From contig CAYNKA010000003.1 in NCBI GenBank assembly GCA_964397655.1, forward strand, positions 186,001 through 250,000: a stretch of 64,000 nt of DNA. Direction: 5' to 3'. Source of the DNA: CAYNKA01 sp964397655. Lineage in GTDB: Bacteria; Spirochaetota; Spirochaetia; DTKZ01. Both the position numbers and the translations under genes were made by a program. The stretch's first letter is position 1; every line of letters begins with the position of its first letter. The notes beneath the pieces were generated by a model, which worked only from the letters and a program-made list of their open reading frames with translations, was not told the origin of the DNA and searched no databases. Below are positions 40,808 to 49,942 of the stretch, one piece after another.

Positions 40808-41083
40808 ATGAAACACAATTCCTATTTCGAAGGCAAAGTCCAGAGCCTGGGAGTGAATACACCGAAAGGCTACGCGACCGTCGGGGTCATCGAACCGGGA
40901 AAGTACACCTTCACGACCACCATGGAAGAGCAGATCACGGTGGTCGCCGGTACCTTGAAAGCCAAACTGCCGGGAAAAAGTTGGGCGGAATTCGGCGAGG
41001 GAAGATTCTTCATCGTACCGCCGAAGGTTTCCTTCGAGGTGGAGACCAAGGGCGATACGGCCTACATCTGCTATTACCGCTGA
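40808..41083 (+). CDS. ppnP: Pyrimidine/purine nucleoside phosphorylase PpnP
   Basis: 91 residues, the single-cupin DUF1255 family: KHNSYFEGKVQSLG, GVIEPGKYTFTTTMEEQITVVAGTLKAKLPG, and VPPKVSFEVETKGDTAYICYYR. It phosphorolyses diverse nucleosides. Single gene with its own start; converges on the lipoprotein gene at 41106. Confidence 0.92.
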   Translation: MKHNSYFEGKVQSLGVNTPKGYATVGVIEPGKYTFTTTMEEQITVVAGTLKAKLPGKSWAEFGEGRFFIVPPKVSFEVETKGDTAYICYYR

Positions 41084-41105
41084 GTTTTCCCGGCAGGCGG
41101 CCGCG

Positions 41106-42389
41106 TCATGGAGCGCCGTTGTATGCCATCGCCCGGATTTCGGCGCTGCCCGCATTCCCCGAAATCGTGAAAGCCGCTCCATCGGCGGATGCGAAGATCG
41201 AACCGACGGAGTCGCCGGCGAGGAATCCGTCCTTCCATTTGACCGCCGCCTTGAAACTGCCGGATCCCGTTCCCGAGGAAGAGGTCCACGTCGCTCCGTA
41301 GTCGTCGGAAAAATTCACCTGGGCCGACTCGCCGTTCCCGAGGCACAAGATCCTGCCCGCCGTCTCGTCGGCGACGAACGAATAGACGTAGCCCGCGGCG
41401 GCGCCGACAGCCAGGGCCGAGCCGAAGCTCGCGCCTCCGTCCGAGGAAATCGCCACCTGCTTGTTCGTCCCTCCGGGGGCTCCGCCGCCGAGGAGGATTC
41501 TTCCGCCCACGCTTCCCACCGCATATGCCTGGTAGAGGTTCGTGCTGCCGAGTCCGGTGCCGACCCAGTTCGCGCCGTCGGTGGATTTCTTCCACGATGA
41601 ACCATTGCTCGAAGCGATGAACCAGGCGCTTCCGGACCACGCAGGACCTACGGCGTTCGGGATTCCGGTCGCGAACGGACCCGTCCACGACAGTCCGTCC
41701 TGGGAAGTGAAGGTTTCGACCGTGACGCCGTAATAGCCCGCGGCGACGAACGCCCCGGAAGCGTCCGCCGCGATTCTCGTGAGCTGGGCCGAGGTCCCGC
41801 CGAGATTCTGCTTGTTCCACGACACGCCGTCCGCGGACGTCGCGATCCCGTAATTGGATCCGTCCTGGCCCACGGCGACGAAGAGACCTTTCGAATGAGC
41901 GAGCCCGTTCCCGACGGACAGGCCGGTGGAATAGGGGCCCGTCCAGCTGCTTCCGTCGCCGCTCAGCCATACGGCCCCGGCGGAGTTCAAGGCCAGGATC
42001 AGGGGGCCCGGAGTCCACTGCGCATAGAGCGTCAGGTTCGACGTCCCGATCTTGAACGTCGATCCGGCGGCCATCTTCACGCCGCCGCCGTTGGCCTTCG
42101 TGTTCCAGCTCGAGAAAGCGTATCCTGGTCTCGCGAGTCCGCCGGAATTGCCCGCCACGGTCACCAAGGAGCCGCTATCGTAAATCTTCGCTTCGGGAAC
42201 CGTTCCCGCGACCGCTCCGTTGCCGTCGTACGCGAGGGAAACGGTGATCGCCTTGTCGGTCTCGATGTTTTCCTCCGGCGGCTGAAACGTCGTATCGCAA
42301 CCGGCGGCAAGGAACACGACAACCGCCATGAGGGGAAAGAGCCTTTTCCCAGCAACCGGCGATCCGGTTTTTTCCCGAAGACTTTCCAT
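41106..42389 (-). CDS. Lipoprotein with InlB-type repeat and BNR/Ycf48-like propeller
   Basis: 427 residues. Signal with lipobox VVFLAAGC (about residues 23-30), then one Listeria-Bacteroides (InlB B/Flg_new) repeat (about 46-120: VSLAYDGNGAVAGTVPEAKIYDSGS, GYAFSSWNTKANGGG, NLTLYAQWTPG), then six or seven repeats of the type AVGQDGSNYGIATSADGVSWN / IASSNGSSWKKSTDGANW / ISSDGGASFG, ending FASADGAAFTISGN. It is a surface or periplasmic beta-propeller, function unknown. A decayed relative lies at 44920-45125 and a truncated one at 4993-5379. Confidence 0.75.
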   Translation of the reverse strand: MESLREKTGSPVAGKRLFPLMAVVVFLAAGCDTTFQPPEENIETDKAITVSLAYDGNGAVAGTVPEAKIYDSGSLVTVAGNSGGLARPGYAFSSWNTKANGGGVKMAAGSTFKIGTSNLTLYAQWTPGPLILALNSAGAVWLSGDGSSWTGPYSTGLSVGNGLAHSKGLFVAVGQDGSNYGIATSADGVSWNKQNLGGTSAQLTRIAADASGAFVAAGYYGVTVETFTSQDGLSWTGPFATGIPNAVGPAWSGSAWFIASSNGSSWKKSTDGANWVGTGLGSTNLYQAYAVGSVGGRILLGGGAPGGTNKQVAISSDGGASFGSALAVGAAAGYVYSFVADETAGRILCLGNGESAQVNFSDDYGATWTSSSGTGSGSFKAAVKWKDGFLAGDSVGSIFASADGAAFTISGNAGSAEIRAMAYNGAP

Positions 42390-42489
42390 TCTTTCCTCCC
42401 GTTCACGATAAATTATACATTACTAAATTTATCATATTTAGGGAGAAAAAACAACTTTTCCCCGTTTCGACCCGCGGAGTCCCGACGCT

Positions 42490-42939
42490 TCAGCCCTCGG
42501 ACCGCAGCTCTTTCGAAAAAAGAGCGATGTCGGTACGAAGGGAAAATCCCGCCTTCGCCCAAAACCGCCTGCCGTATTCGTTGTCGGCGAACACCATGAC
42601 GTGGCACTTCCGGATGCCGCGTTCCGCGAGGCCGGCAAGCGCCCGTTCCGTCAGCCTTCCGCCGATCCCCCGCTTTCTCTCGGCCTCAGCCACGCAGAGA
42701 TGATAGAGGAAACCGCGCCTCCCGTCATGGCCAGCGAGGACGGTTCCCACGATTCTGCCGTCCTTCACGGCCGCGAAGCTCAGCCCGCGGTTTCGCCTGA
42801 GAAATACGGCGAGCCCCTCTTTCGTGTCCGCGGAACTCAATCCCATCCCGGGAACCCGCTTCCAGAGCCGCATGAGTTCCTCGTACAGGTCCGTGCGGAG
42901 AGGCTTCAGTTCGATCTCGGAACTCTTGCGTTTTTTCAT
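42490..42939 (-). CDS. GNAT-family N-acetyltransferase
   Basis: 149 residues with the GNAT core: GLSFAAVKDGRIVGTVLAGHDGRRGFLYHLCVAEAERKRGIGGRLTERALAGL, the acetyl-CoA loop being RKRGIGG, and NEYGRRFWAKAGF. The start overlaps the stop of the thioesterase gene by 4 bp. Substrate unknown. Confidence 0.88.
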   Translation of the reverse strand: MKKRKSSEIELKPLRTDLYEELMRLWKRVPGMGLSSADTKEGLAVFLRRNRGLSFAAVKDGRIVGTVLAGHDGRRGFLYHLCVAEAERKRGIGGRLTERALAGLAERGIRKCHVMVFADNEYGRRFWAKAGFSLRTDIALFSKELRSEG

Positions 42940-43355
42940 TGTTCCATCGATCCCGAGATGATCTTCATCTTGAATTTCTCGGGCAGCTTCACGACGCGTC
43001 TCGCTCCGTAATCGAAGGAGACCAACGTCGTGTACCCGGTCGCGACGACCTTGCCGTCCGAGGCGCGCTCGACCTCGTATTCGAGCTTGAACCTCGTTCC
43101 CTCAAGCTCCGTGGCGGCGACGCCGACCGTGAGCGAGTCTCCCAGGAAGACTTCCACCCTGTACCGTACATAGGCGTCGCTCATGATGAGGCCGACACCG
43201 CCGATGTCCTTTTCGGAAAAGCCGAGACGCTCGAGGTAGCGAATCCGCGCGTCGTGAAAAAGAAGGAGAAATTTGTCGTTTCCCATGTGGCCGCCGTAGT
43301 TGACGTCGCCGACACGGACCGTGAAATCGGTCTTGAATTGATATCTTTCATCCAT
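42936..43355 (-). CDS. Acyl-CoA thioesterase, 4HBT hotdog fold
   Basis: 139 residues with RVGDVNYGGHMGNDKFLLLFHDARIRYLERLGF, the YbgC/4-hydroxybenzoyl-CoA thioesterase active-site helix (Asp/Asn and His region), and YRVEVFLGDSLTVGVAATELEGTRFKLEYEV. It hydrolyses acyl-CoA esters, chain length unknown. First gene of a two-gene unit with the GNAT enzyme. Confidence 0.87.
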   Translation of the reverse strand: MDERYQFKTDFTVRVGDVNYGGHMGNDKFLLLFHDARIRYLERLGFSEKDIGGVGLIMSDAYVRYRVEVFLGDSLTVGVAATELEGTRFKLEYEVERASDGKVVATGYTTLVSFDYGARRVVKLPEKFKMKIISGSMEQ

Positions 43356-43463
43356 GGAAATCTCCCGCGACGAAAATATTCGCCGCGGGAATTATAGCAC
43401 GACCGGCCCGTTCGAAAAGGGCCGGCGCGGTCCCGGACGGCCGGGACCGGCATGCGCACGGTT

Positions 43464-44720
43464 TCAGGGGGGGGATAGGAGAACCGTCTTGTAAAGCTGG
43501 CTGGAACTGTTGACAAAAAAACCCGCCGCCATGCTTTCCACGGAAGTCATGGTATAGGTCGTATACCCGGCGGCGGAAACCCGTATCCCCGCCTTCTGGC
43601 CGTCATAGGTCGGTGAAAGGCCGGGAAAGACAAAGAAACCCTCCGCGTTCGTCGTGGTCGAAGCGCCGGTCGGAGTGAAGGTTTCTCCGCTGTAAGTTCC
43701 GAATTCCACCGTGGCGCCCGCGACGGGCTTATAGTAATTATAAGGCGCGGCCACGACAACGTCGTTCGGGTCGAGGACGAGGCCGCTGAAATTCCCAGCA
43801 CCGGCCGTGAAAATCCACTCCCTGGTCGTGCCTCCCCAAGGCGCTTGAAGGCAGAGGTGATTCGCCGAGTACGACAACACCGTGAACGAGTAGAGGATGG
43901 AAGTCTTCGAACTGTCCAGGAAGTCGAGTTTCTGCTTACCACCCGAAAGATACCAATTGATGTAACCGGCGTTGCTTTCGACTTCCGAAAGATATACCGC
44001 ATATACGTCACCGTTCGGGCCGATGCTGAACCGCATGTAGTTGTATTCCGCCCAGCGGCTGCCCTCCACGGCGGGGCCGGTTCTCCAGGCACGGTCATCG
44101 AAGGATTGGGAGTAATTCCCCAGCGCCGTTTTGAACGCCGCTGGCAGAGGCGTCACCAATACAGGCTTCGTGGTTCCGCCACCGTTGTCGTAATCCTGGG
44201 CAGCTGCCAGAACCTCCGCGAGCGAGTACGACTTGCCGTCCACGATGAAGGTGCCGGTGACGGACACGGGGTCCGCGTCTCCGGGGTCGGCCACTCCGGC
44301 GGGCCAGACCGCGGTGCCGTTCAACGAGGCCGAGGAGTACTCGAGGCCGGTAATGGTCATCGAACCGACTACCGTCATGGTCAGGGGATTCGCGCTCGTT
44401 TTCGAAAGGGTTACGGATCCGTTCACCGTTACCCCCGTATTCGGCGTGTAATTCGTAAAGGTGAGCTTGAGCACGGTATCGTAGGTCACCCAGGCGACCG
44501 ACATCCCCGCAGGATACGTTCCCGACGTCGGATCGGACGATTCGCTCTCGAAAACGAGGTCTATCGTCTCGAAAATTCCGCCGGCAAGGCTGGCGACACC
44601 TTCGGGTATCGAAGGACCATCGTCTCCTCCTCCCGTCAGGCCTCCGCACGCTGCGAGGAAAAAGCAAACGATGAAGAGAACCGCCGGGAAATAGGCGCTT
44701 TGAAACCGTTTTTTTCCCAT
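43464..44720 (-). CDS. Large surface lipoprotein of unknown function
   Basis: 418 residues. Signal ending in lipobox FFLAAC (about 18-25) followed by a Gly/Asp-rich linker. The rest is beta-rich with an N-terminal part of regular strands (TLSKTSANPLTMTVVGSMTITGLEY), a middle with many aromatic residues and a C-terminal carboxypeptidase-regulatory-like module (about 330-418: GATVEFGTYSGETFTPTGASTTTNAEGFFVFPGLSPTYDGQKAGIRVSAAGYTTYTM). No enzyme motif. Transcribed alone. Confidence 0.65.
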   Translation of the reverse strand: MGKKRFQSAYFPAVLFIVCFFLAACGGLTGGGDDGPSIPEGVASLAGGIFETIDLVFESESSDPTSGTYPAGMSVAWVTYDTVLKLTFTNYTPNTGVTVNGSVTLSKTSANPLTMTVVGSMTITGLEYSSASLNGTAVWPAGVADPGDADPVSVTGTFIVDGKSYSLAEVLAAAQDYDNGGGTTKPVLVTPLPAAFKTALGNYSQSFDDRAWRTGPAVEGSRWAEYNYMRFSIGPNGDVYAVYLSEVESNAGYINWYLSGGKQKLDFLDSSKTSILYSFTVLSYSANHLCLQAPWGGTTREWIFTAGAGNFSGLVLDPNDVVVAAPYNYYKPVAGATVEFGTYSGETFTPTGASTTTNAEGFFVFPGLSPTYDGQKAGIRVSAAGYTTYTMTSVESMAAGFFVNSSSQLYKTVLLSPP

Positions 44721-44919
44721 AGTGCCATCCCCTCCTAATGAAAAGGTTTTTCAGAACAAGCGCCGCAAGAAGGCGCCTACTCACCTCTTGATTGTCGGGC
44801 AGATGAAGAACCGCTGCCGAACCGCGGAGGGTTGTCTCCTCAGGAAGGAACGCTAAAGCGAATTGCCTACGGCAGAATTCTATCATTGATTCGAAATATT
44901 GCAACATATTTGCACGGTT

Positions 44920-45125
44920 TCACGATATTTCTGATGGAATCCCCGAGATTGCCGGGGTTGCCGAAACGCATTTCGAAATTCGGACTCCCGGTGCGTCGTT
45001 ATTTGCGATCGCCTTGATGTATCCGTTCAGGGTTGCCGCGAGGGAGAAGGAACTCCCGTCGGTCGAGGAATTGACCTGACCGGCATCGTTCCCCGCGAGG
45101 AAACCGTTCTTCCTTACGGAGGCTC
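44920..45125 (-). pseudogene. C-terminal remnant of a BNR/Ycf48-like lipoprotein gene
   Basis: Between two genes, the minus-strand frame ending in a TGA at 44920-44922 reads RKNGFLAGNDAGQVNSSTDG, then SSFSLAATLNGYIKAIANND and a short unrelated tail. It aligns with the last 45 residues of the lipoprotein at 41106 (KDGFLAGDSVGSIFASADG...EIRAMAYNGAP). No start or upstream part is present, so this is the tail of a lost paralogue. Confidence 0.65.
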
Positions 45126-45283
45126 TTCAAAAAACGTTAATATATTCCAATGGTTTGATATAACTGTTTGTTCTGTAATTATTTAAAATTTTCTTTGTTT
45201 CGAAGCGCGTATTTAAGGAAACGTCTCCAAAAGATCGCTTTTCGTATATAATCAAAGAAAAGCGTGGACTCATCGAGGAATTT
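45126..45283. other. A+T-rich gap before the regulator pseudogene
   Basis: The stretch 45126-45283 is A+T-rich, with several TATA-like boxes that could once have served the following regulator gene. No gene is seen in it. Confidence 0.3.
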
Positions 45284-46055
45284 GTGGTCTACATTCAGCT
45301 CTTCGATTCTTTCGGACTTCATAACGACGGCGTTCCCGTCTCTTTTCCTTACCGGCAGGCAGAGCAGATACTATTCTACCTGCTCCTGTCGAAGCCGGCA
45401 GCCGTGGAAAAGGACTTCCTCGCTGAAATGATGTGGCCGGACAGGCCGCCCGGTGCGGCCCGCGGGAAAATCGAGCGACGCCGACATGATGGAAGGCTTG
45501 GGAGAGCTTGCCCGTCGAGTTTTTCCCGGACGAAAAGCCCTTCCGATGAAAAGGAATCTTCCCGCTCAGGCGTCCCCCTTCGTCGGTCGGAAAAGGGAAT
45601 TCGCGGAACTCGACGAACTCCTCAAACGGCGGGAAGCGAGACTCGTCACGATCGCGGCCCCGGGCGGTTACGGAAAAACCAGCCTGGCCGAGGACTTAGC
45701 GCGCCGGATCGAAGCATCGATCTTCCCGGACGGCGTTTTCTTCGTCGAGTGGCGGGGCTGCACGAACCTTCCGGCCTGCGTTGAAAAGATCCTCGCCGGC
45801 CTGGGCCTCGCCAGGGCTGATCTCGCCGCGGAGAAGACCGCTCTCCGGTACATCGAGGACAAGAAACTCCTCATCGTCCTGGACGAGGCCGACGGGAAGT
45901 CCTTCGCCTTTCCTCTCATCGAATGAATGCTGCGTTCCGCGCCGGAACTGAAGATTCTCGTAACGACTCGTAAGCCGCTCGGACTCGTCTTTGGGGGCAG
46001 GTTCGATTATCGGCTTGACCTCAGCGTCCCGTCCGTGCCTTACTGTCCGCACGAA
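45284..46055 (+). pseudogene. Decayed BTAD/NB-ARC (SARP-like) transcriptional regulator
   Basis: A GTG start at 45284 leads into a winged-helix BTAD N-terminus (YIQLFDSFGLHNDGVPVSFP, EKDFLAEMMWPDRPPGAARGKI). Near 45460 the sense shifts by one frame into RVFPGRKALPMKRNLPAQAS, FVGRKREFAELDELLKRRE and the NTPase P-loop APGGYGKTSLAEDLARR, then LLIVLDEADG. The frame meets a TGA at 45924-45926 and continues MLRSAPELKILVTTRKPLGL before merging into the SNF2 reading frame. Most of the BTAD domain and the whole C-terminal TPR part are missing. At least one frameshift, one stop and two deletions make this a pseudogene. Confidence 0.75.
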
Positions 46056-49000
46056 ATGAAATACGGAACGACGCCTTGGGGCGCCTGGTTCGTCCGGGCG
46101 CTTGAGGGATACGACGAATCGGGCAGGCTCGGCCGCGGAAAGAGCTACGCCAATACGGGCAAGGTGAAGGAGCTCGCCGTCGTCTCGGGAAAAGCCGCCG
46201 CCAAGGTCGCCGGACATTCGAGGCCCTGGTACAAGGTGACCGTGAGCTTCAAACCCTTCACGAAAACGGAACGAGATCGTCTTCTGGAGATCATTCGAAG
46301 TGACCCCCTGCTCCTGCCCCGCATCGAAGCCGGCGAACTGCCCGGAGAACTCGCGGAAATGCTCGAGGCCGCGGGCATCTGCCTCATGCCGAAGCGCTGG
46401 GACGATATGGATCGCTCCTGTTCCTGCCCGGACTGGGGCGATCCCTGCAAGCACATGGCCGCGGTCTATTATCTTCTCGCGAAGGAAATCGATCAGGACC
46501 CGCGGCTTCTCTTCGAACTTCGCGGGGTCGAACTCCGAGGACTTCTCGGCGCCCGGGGGACCGTCGGCGAAGTCGAAGAAGCCCAGCCTGCGATCGCCGA
46601 ACCGATCGAATGGAACCTCGTCGACGCGCCGCCCGCGGGCGGGCTCTCTCCGGCAGACGGAGCGGGATATCCCTTCCCCGCGGGCGGCGAAAACTACGCG
46701 GGCCTCGTTTCATCCCTTCTGCCGAAGGAGGCGGCCTTTTCCGGAGAGAACTTCGCCGCGTCCCTCATAGCCCTCTACCATCGGGCGGCCCGGAGCGGGT
46801 ACGAAAAGGCCTTCGAGACGGACGGGAACGTCGAGCGGCGTTTCTCGTCCGCCCGCTACCGAGTGGTTCCGGCGGGGGGCCGCTGGACGAAGTCCGCTCC
46901 TTCGGAACCGCCGCGCCTCGAAGTCACCTTCGCTTCCGGCGAGACGAAAACCCTCGGCCTCCTCGAAGCGGCGGATCTTTTCTCGAGCTTCTCGGACGGG
47001 ACGGGATCCGCCGGGTACGCATTCCTGTACAACCTCTTCAGGCTCTTCGCCTCCTTTCTGCGGTCGGCCGCCTTCGCCCCCGCTCCCCGCCTCTCGGGGA
47101 AGCATCTTTCGGTACTCTGGCGGCCGCTCCGCTGCGTCCGAGAAACCGGGGAGCTTCTGGAGCGGTATTCCGAACTCGTTCCGCCCGGCCTCCTTTCGGA
47201 GGGAAAGGAGCCGTACCCTTCGCGCTTGTCCTTGATCGAGCTTCTCGCCTCCGCCTGCATCACCGGCTGGGTACATCGTCTGTCCGCGGGGGCTTCAGCC
47301 TGCCGCGCCGACGTCAAGGAGGCCTTCGGACTCTTCTTCATCGGCGGAAGCCTGGACGTGTCCGTACCGGGGAAAAGGTCCTTGCCGCGCGCGGTTGCCT
47401 CCTACCTCGCGCCCCTTTCCCTGGATTTCTCGAGCACCCTTTTCCGGTTCACCCTCGGGTACGCGAAAGGAAAGAAAAAGGCCGCGGAGTTCACCCTTGC
47501 CCTCGATTACGCGCCGAAAGGAGGAACCGGAAGCCGATTGACCGCCCTGAAAGATGCGGCGGACTCACCGGGCGGTACCGAGGCTTTGAAAAACGCGGCG
47601 GTGCTCGGCTCCTATCTGCCCGAGATTTTCAGCCTGACCTCCCGAAAACGCATATGTCTCGAGGAAAGCCGCCTCGCCCGCTTTCTTTCCGAGGCGGAAT
47701 ACGTGCTTCGGCGCCTAGGCGCCGAAGTCGTGCTGCCCAAGGCCCTCAGGCGGGAGCTGAAGCCCCGGTCCGCGATACAGGTAGAGGCGACGGCATCGAA
47801 GGCCCTCACCGGTTACCTCGGCCTCGAGGAGGTCCTGAACTACGACCGCGGAATAGCCTTGGGAGACCGTTTCCTGAGCGTGAAGGAATTCGAGCGTTTG
47901 GTCCGCGAGAAACGGGAAATCGTCGTGTTCCGGGACGGTTTCGTCCGCATCGACCCCTCGGAAGCGGCCCGTCTCCTCGAGGAAGGGAAGGCGCGCCGGC
48001 CGCTCGGCCCCCTCGACCTCCTCAAGGCGCGTTTTTCCGGCGACGCGGTCTTCTCCGCGGACGCGGAGGAAGTGGCCGCTTCCCTGTTTCGCGAACGCGA
48101 AGTTCCGGTGCCCGCATCGCTTCGAGGCTCCTTACGCCCCTACCAGGACCGGGGATATCGCTGGATATACACGAACCTGATGAGCGGCTTCGGCTGCGTC
48201 CTCGCCGACGACATGGGCCTCGGCAAGACGATCCAAGCCGTGGCCTTGATGTTGCGCCTGCGCGACGAGGGGCTCGCCGGCGAGGGAATTCTCGTCGTAG
48301 CCCCCGCGGCCCTGCTCACGAACTGGGAGAGGGAGCTCGAGCGCTTCGCGCCGTCTCTCAAGGTGATGCGATACCACGGCGCGAAGCGGTCGTTCCGTGA
48401 AAGAAGCGACGTGGTCGTCACGACCTACGCCACGGCAACCCGCGACGCGGAGTCGCTCGCGGAAAGGAATTTTTCCCTCCTCGTCGCGGACGAAGCCCAT
48501 CTCCTCAAGAACGCCGCCACCCGGCAATCGAAGACCATCAAGGGGTTCTCCGCCCGATACAAGCTCGCCTTGAGCGGGACCCCGGTGGAGAACAAGCTCG
48601 AGGATCTGCGTTCGCTCTTCGACCTCGTCATGCCCGGCTATCTGGGGAACGCTGAGGAATTCAAGAACGCCTATCGGGTGCCGATCGAGGTCGACCGAAA
48701 CGCCGAAACGGCGGAAAGACTCAAGCGGATTACGGCGCCCTTCCTCCTGCGCCGTCTCAAGACCGATCCCTCGGTCTATCCCGATCTGCCCGAAAAGACG
48801 ACCGTCGACGAATTCGCGGTCCTTTCCAAGGAACAGGCGGCCCTGTACGAGAGCATCGTGCGCAAGGGAATGGACGACGCCGAAAAAGCCGATCCCGAAG
48901 GACGCCTCGCCCTCGTCCTCAAGCTCCTCACGTCCTTGAAGCAGGTGTGCGACCATCCGCGGGTGTACGACAAGGAAAGCCCGGCGAAGGCCGCGCTGTC

Positions 49001-49514
49001 CGGCAAGTCCCTTCTCCTGGTCGAACTTCTGGGACAGATGCTCGACCGCGGGGAAAAGACGCTCGTTTTCAGCCAGTACGTCGAATGCCTCGACGTGCTG
49101 CGCACCGTCGTCGCGGAGGAACTCGGCGAGGAGTGCCTCGTCTATTCCGGACGCCTCGGGCAGCAGGCGAGGTCCGCCGCGGTCGATTCGTTCCAGAACG
49201 ATCCGGGCAGAAGGATCATGCTCATGAGCCTCAAGGCCGGGGGCCTCGGCCTCAACCTCACCGCGGCGAGCCGGGTGATACACTACGATCTTTGGTTCAA
49301 CCCGGCCGTCGAGAACCAGGCCACCGACCGGGCCTTCCGCATCGGACAGGCGAAGAACGTCTTCGTGCACCGCCTCATCGCGGCGGGGACCTTCGAGGAG
49401 AGGATCGACGCCATGCTCAAGGCCAAACGCGAGCTGGCGGACATGAGCGTCGCCTCCGGGGAGTCCTGGATCTCCCGGATGGGAAACGAGGAACTCCGGG
49501 AACTGTTCGGCTGA
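46056..49514 (+). CDS. SNF2-family helicase with SWIM zinc finger
   Basis: 1152 residues from the ATG at 46056; the open frame extends upstream but only through the decayed regulator. N-terminal SWIM finger CSCPDWGDPCKHMAAVYY (about 125-142). The Swi2/Snf2 motor occupies about 690-1152: motif I LADDMGLGKTIQA, Ia VVAPAALLTNWERELERF, II DEAH, III LSGTPVENKLEDLRSLFDL, IV LVFSQYVECLDVL, V MSLKAGGLGLNLTAASRVIHYDLWFNPAVE, VI QATDRAFRIGQ. Such bacterial proteins are ATP-driven DNA translocases of uncertain role, perhaps remodelling RNA polymerase or repair complexes. A scar copy of its 5' end follows the stop codon. Confidence 0.92.
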   Translation: MKYGTTPWGAWFVRALEGYDESGRLGRGKSYANTGKVKELAVVSGKAAAKVAGHSRPWYKVTVSFKPFTKTERDRLLEIIRSDPLLLPRIEAGELPGELAEMLEAAGICLMPKRWDDMDRSCSCPDWGDPCKHMAAVYYLLAKEIDQDPRLLFELRGVELRGLLGARGTVGEVEEAQPAIAEPIEWNLVDAPPAGGLSPADGAGYPFPAGGENYAGLVSSLLPKEAAFSGENFAASLIALYHRAARSGYEKAFETDGNVERRFSSARYRVVPAGGRWTKSAPSEPPRLEVTFASGETKTLGLLEAADLFSSFSDGTGSAGYAFLYNLFRLFASFLRSAAFAPAPRLSGKHLSVLWRPLRCVRETGELLERYSELVPPGLLSEGKEPYPSRLSLIELLASACITGWVHRLSAGASACRADVKEAFGLFFIGGSLDVSVPGKRSLPRAVASYLAPLSLDFSSTLFRFTLGYAKGKKKAAEFTLALDYAPKGGTGSRLTALKDAADSPGGTEALKNAAVLGSYLPEIFSLTSRKRICLEESRLARFLSEAEYVLRRLGAEVVLPKALRRELKPRSAIQVEATASKALTGYLGLEEVLNYDRGIALGDRFLSVKEFERLVREKREIVVFRDGFVRIDPSEAARLLEEGKARRPLGPLDLLKARFSGDAVFSADAEEVAASLFREREVPVPASLRGSLRPYQDRGYRWIYTNLMSGFGCVLADDMGLGKTIQAVALMLRLRDEGLAGEGILVVAPAALLTNWERELERFAPSLKVMRYHGAKRSFRERSDVVVTTYATATRDAESLAERNFSLLVADEAHLLKNAATRQSKTIKGFSARYKLALSGTPVENKLEDLRSLFDLVMPGYLGNAEEFKNAYRVPIEVDRNAETAERLKRITAPFLLRRLKTDPSVYPDLPEKTTVDEFAVLSKEQAALYESIVRKGMDDAEKADPEGRLALVLKLLTSLKQVCDHPRVYDKESPAKAALSGKSLLLVELLGQMLDRGEKTLVFSQYVECLDVLRTVVAEELGEECLVYSGRLGQQARSAAVDSFQNDPGRRIMLMSLKAGGLGLNLTAASRVIHYDLWFNPAVENQATDRAFRIGQAKNVFVHRLIAAGTFEERIDAMLKAKRELADMSVASGESWISRMGNEELRELFG

Positions 49515-49942
49515 TTCACGAGAGGACCAATCGGAACGACGCCTTGGGGCGCCGGAAGAATACGACGAATCGGGCGGGACCAGCCGCGAGCGGGCGGCTT
49601 CCAAGACGAGACCGTGCATCGGTGCCATGAAAGCGAACGAACAGGGGCGAAATAAGGCCAAAGAAGAGACCGAGGAAGGGCCCACTTTGTTTCGCGCGGC
49701 ATGCTCGACTCTTCCGTCACATGCGGCGATGACTGAAAAAAGAATACAGCCAAGAGCCCGATTGCTTTCTTTCTCATCGTTCGTTTCTCCAGTATTCGAT
49801 CCTTGGTATTCAGCTATTTTTCCGATTAACCCTTATTTCTCAAGCTTCATTTTCTCGCCGATTCAGGAACGCTGCCGGAGTACCAACAAAAACGGGTCGG
49901 ACTACGCCGACCCGTCGAGAGCTGGTTGCGAAAGAAAACCTA
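49515..49942. other. Intergenic stretch with relics
   Basis: Holds the SNF2 5'-end scar at 49532-49578. On the minus strand, from an ATG at 49777 with a GGAGAAA ribosome site, it also holds a signal-peptide-like start (MRKKAIGLLAVFFFQS) that loses protein character after about 20 residues. The latter may be the stump of a deleted secreted-protein gene. No intact gene seen. Confidence 0.4.
49532..49578 (+). repeat. Truncated second copy of the SNF2 gene 5' end
   Basis: Twenty-two bases from 49532 are identical to the SNF2 gene just after its start (from about 46063, coding GTTPWGA). After a deletion of some 26 bp, 15 more bases are identical (coding YDESG). The fragment lies 17 bp after the SNF2 stop codon and has no continuation. 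Confidence 0.7.

Noticed and set aside
45924..45926. In-frame TGA in the NB-ARC frame, with a possible G-first hairpin after it, as a second selenoprotein
   Set aside because: The gene also has a frameshift and large deletions, and the loop lies only about 13 nt after the TGA. Sec in an NB-ARC domain has no rationale. It is better explained as decay.
45927..46055. First 43 codons of the open frame before the SNF2 gene as its N-terminus
   Set aside because: They encode the end of the NB-ARC relic (ELKILVTTRKPLGL), not SNF2 sequence. The ATG at 46056 begins the homologous part.
49283..49777. Minus-strand open frame with a signal-peptide-like start
   Set aside because: Only the first 15-20 residues look like protein. 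It then runs antisense into the SNF2 gene, so it is kept only as a possible stump in the intergenic note.
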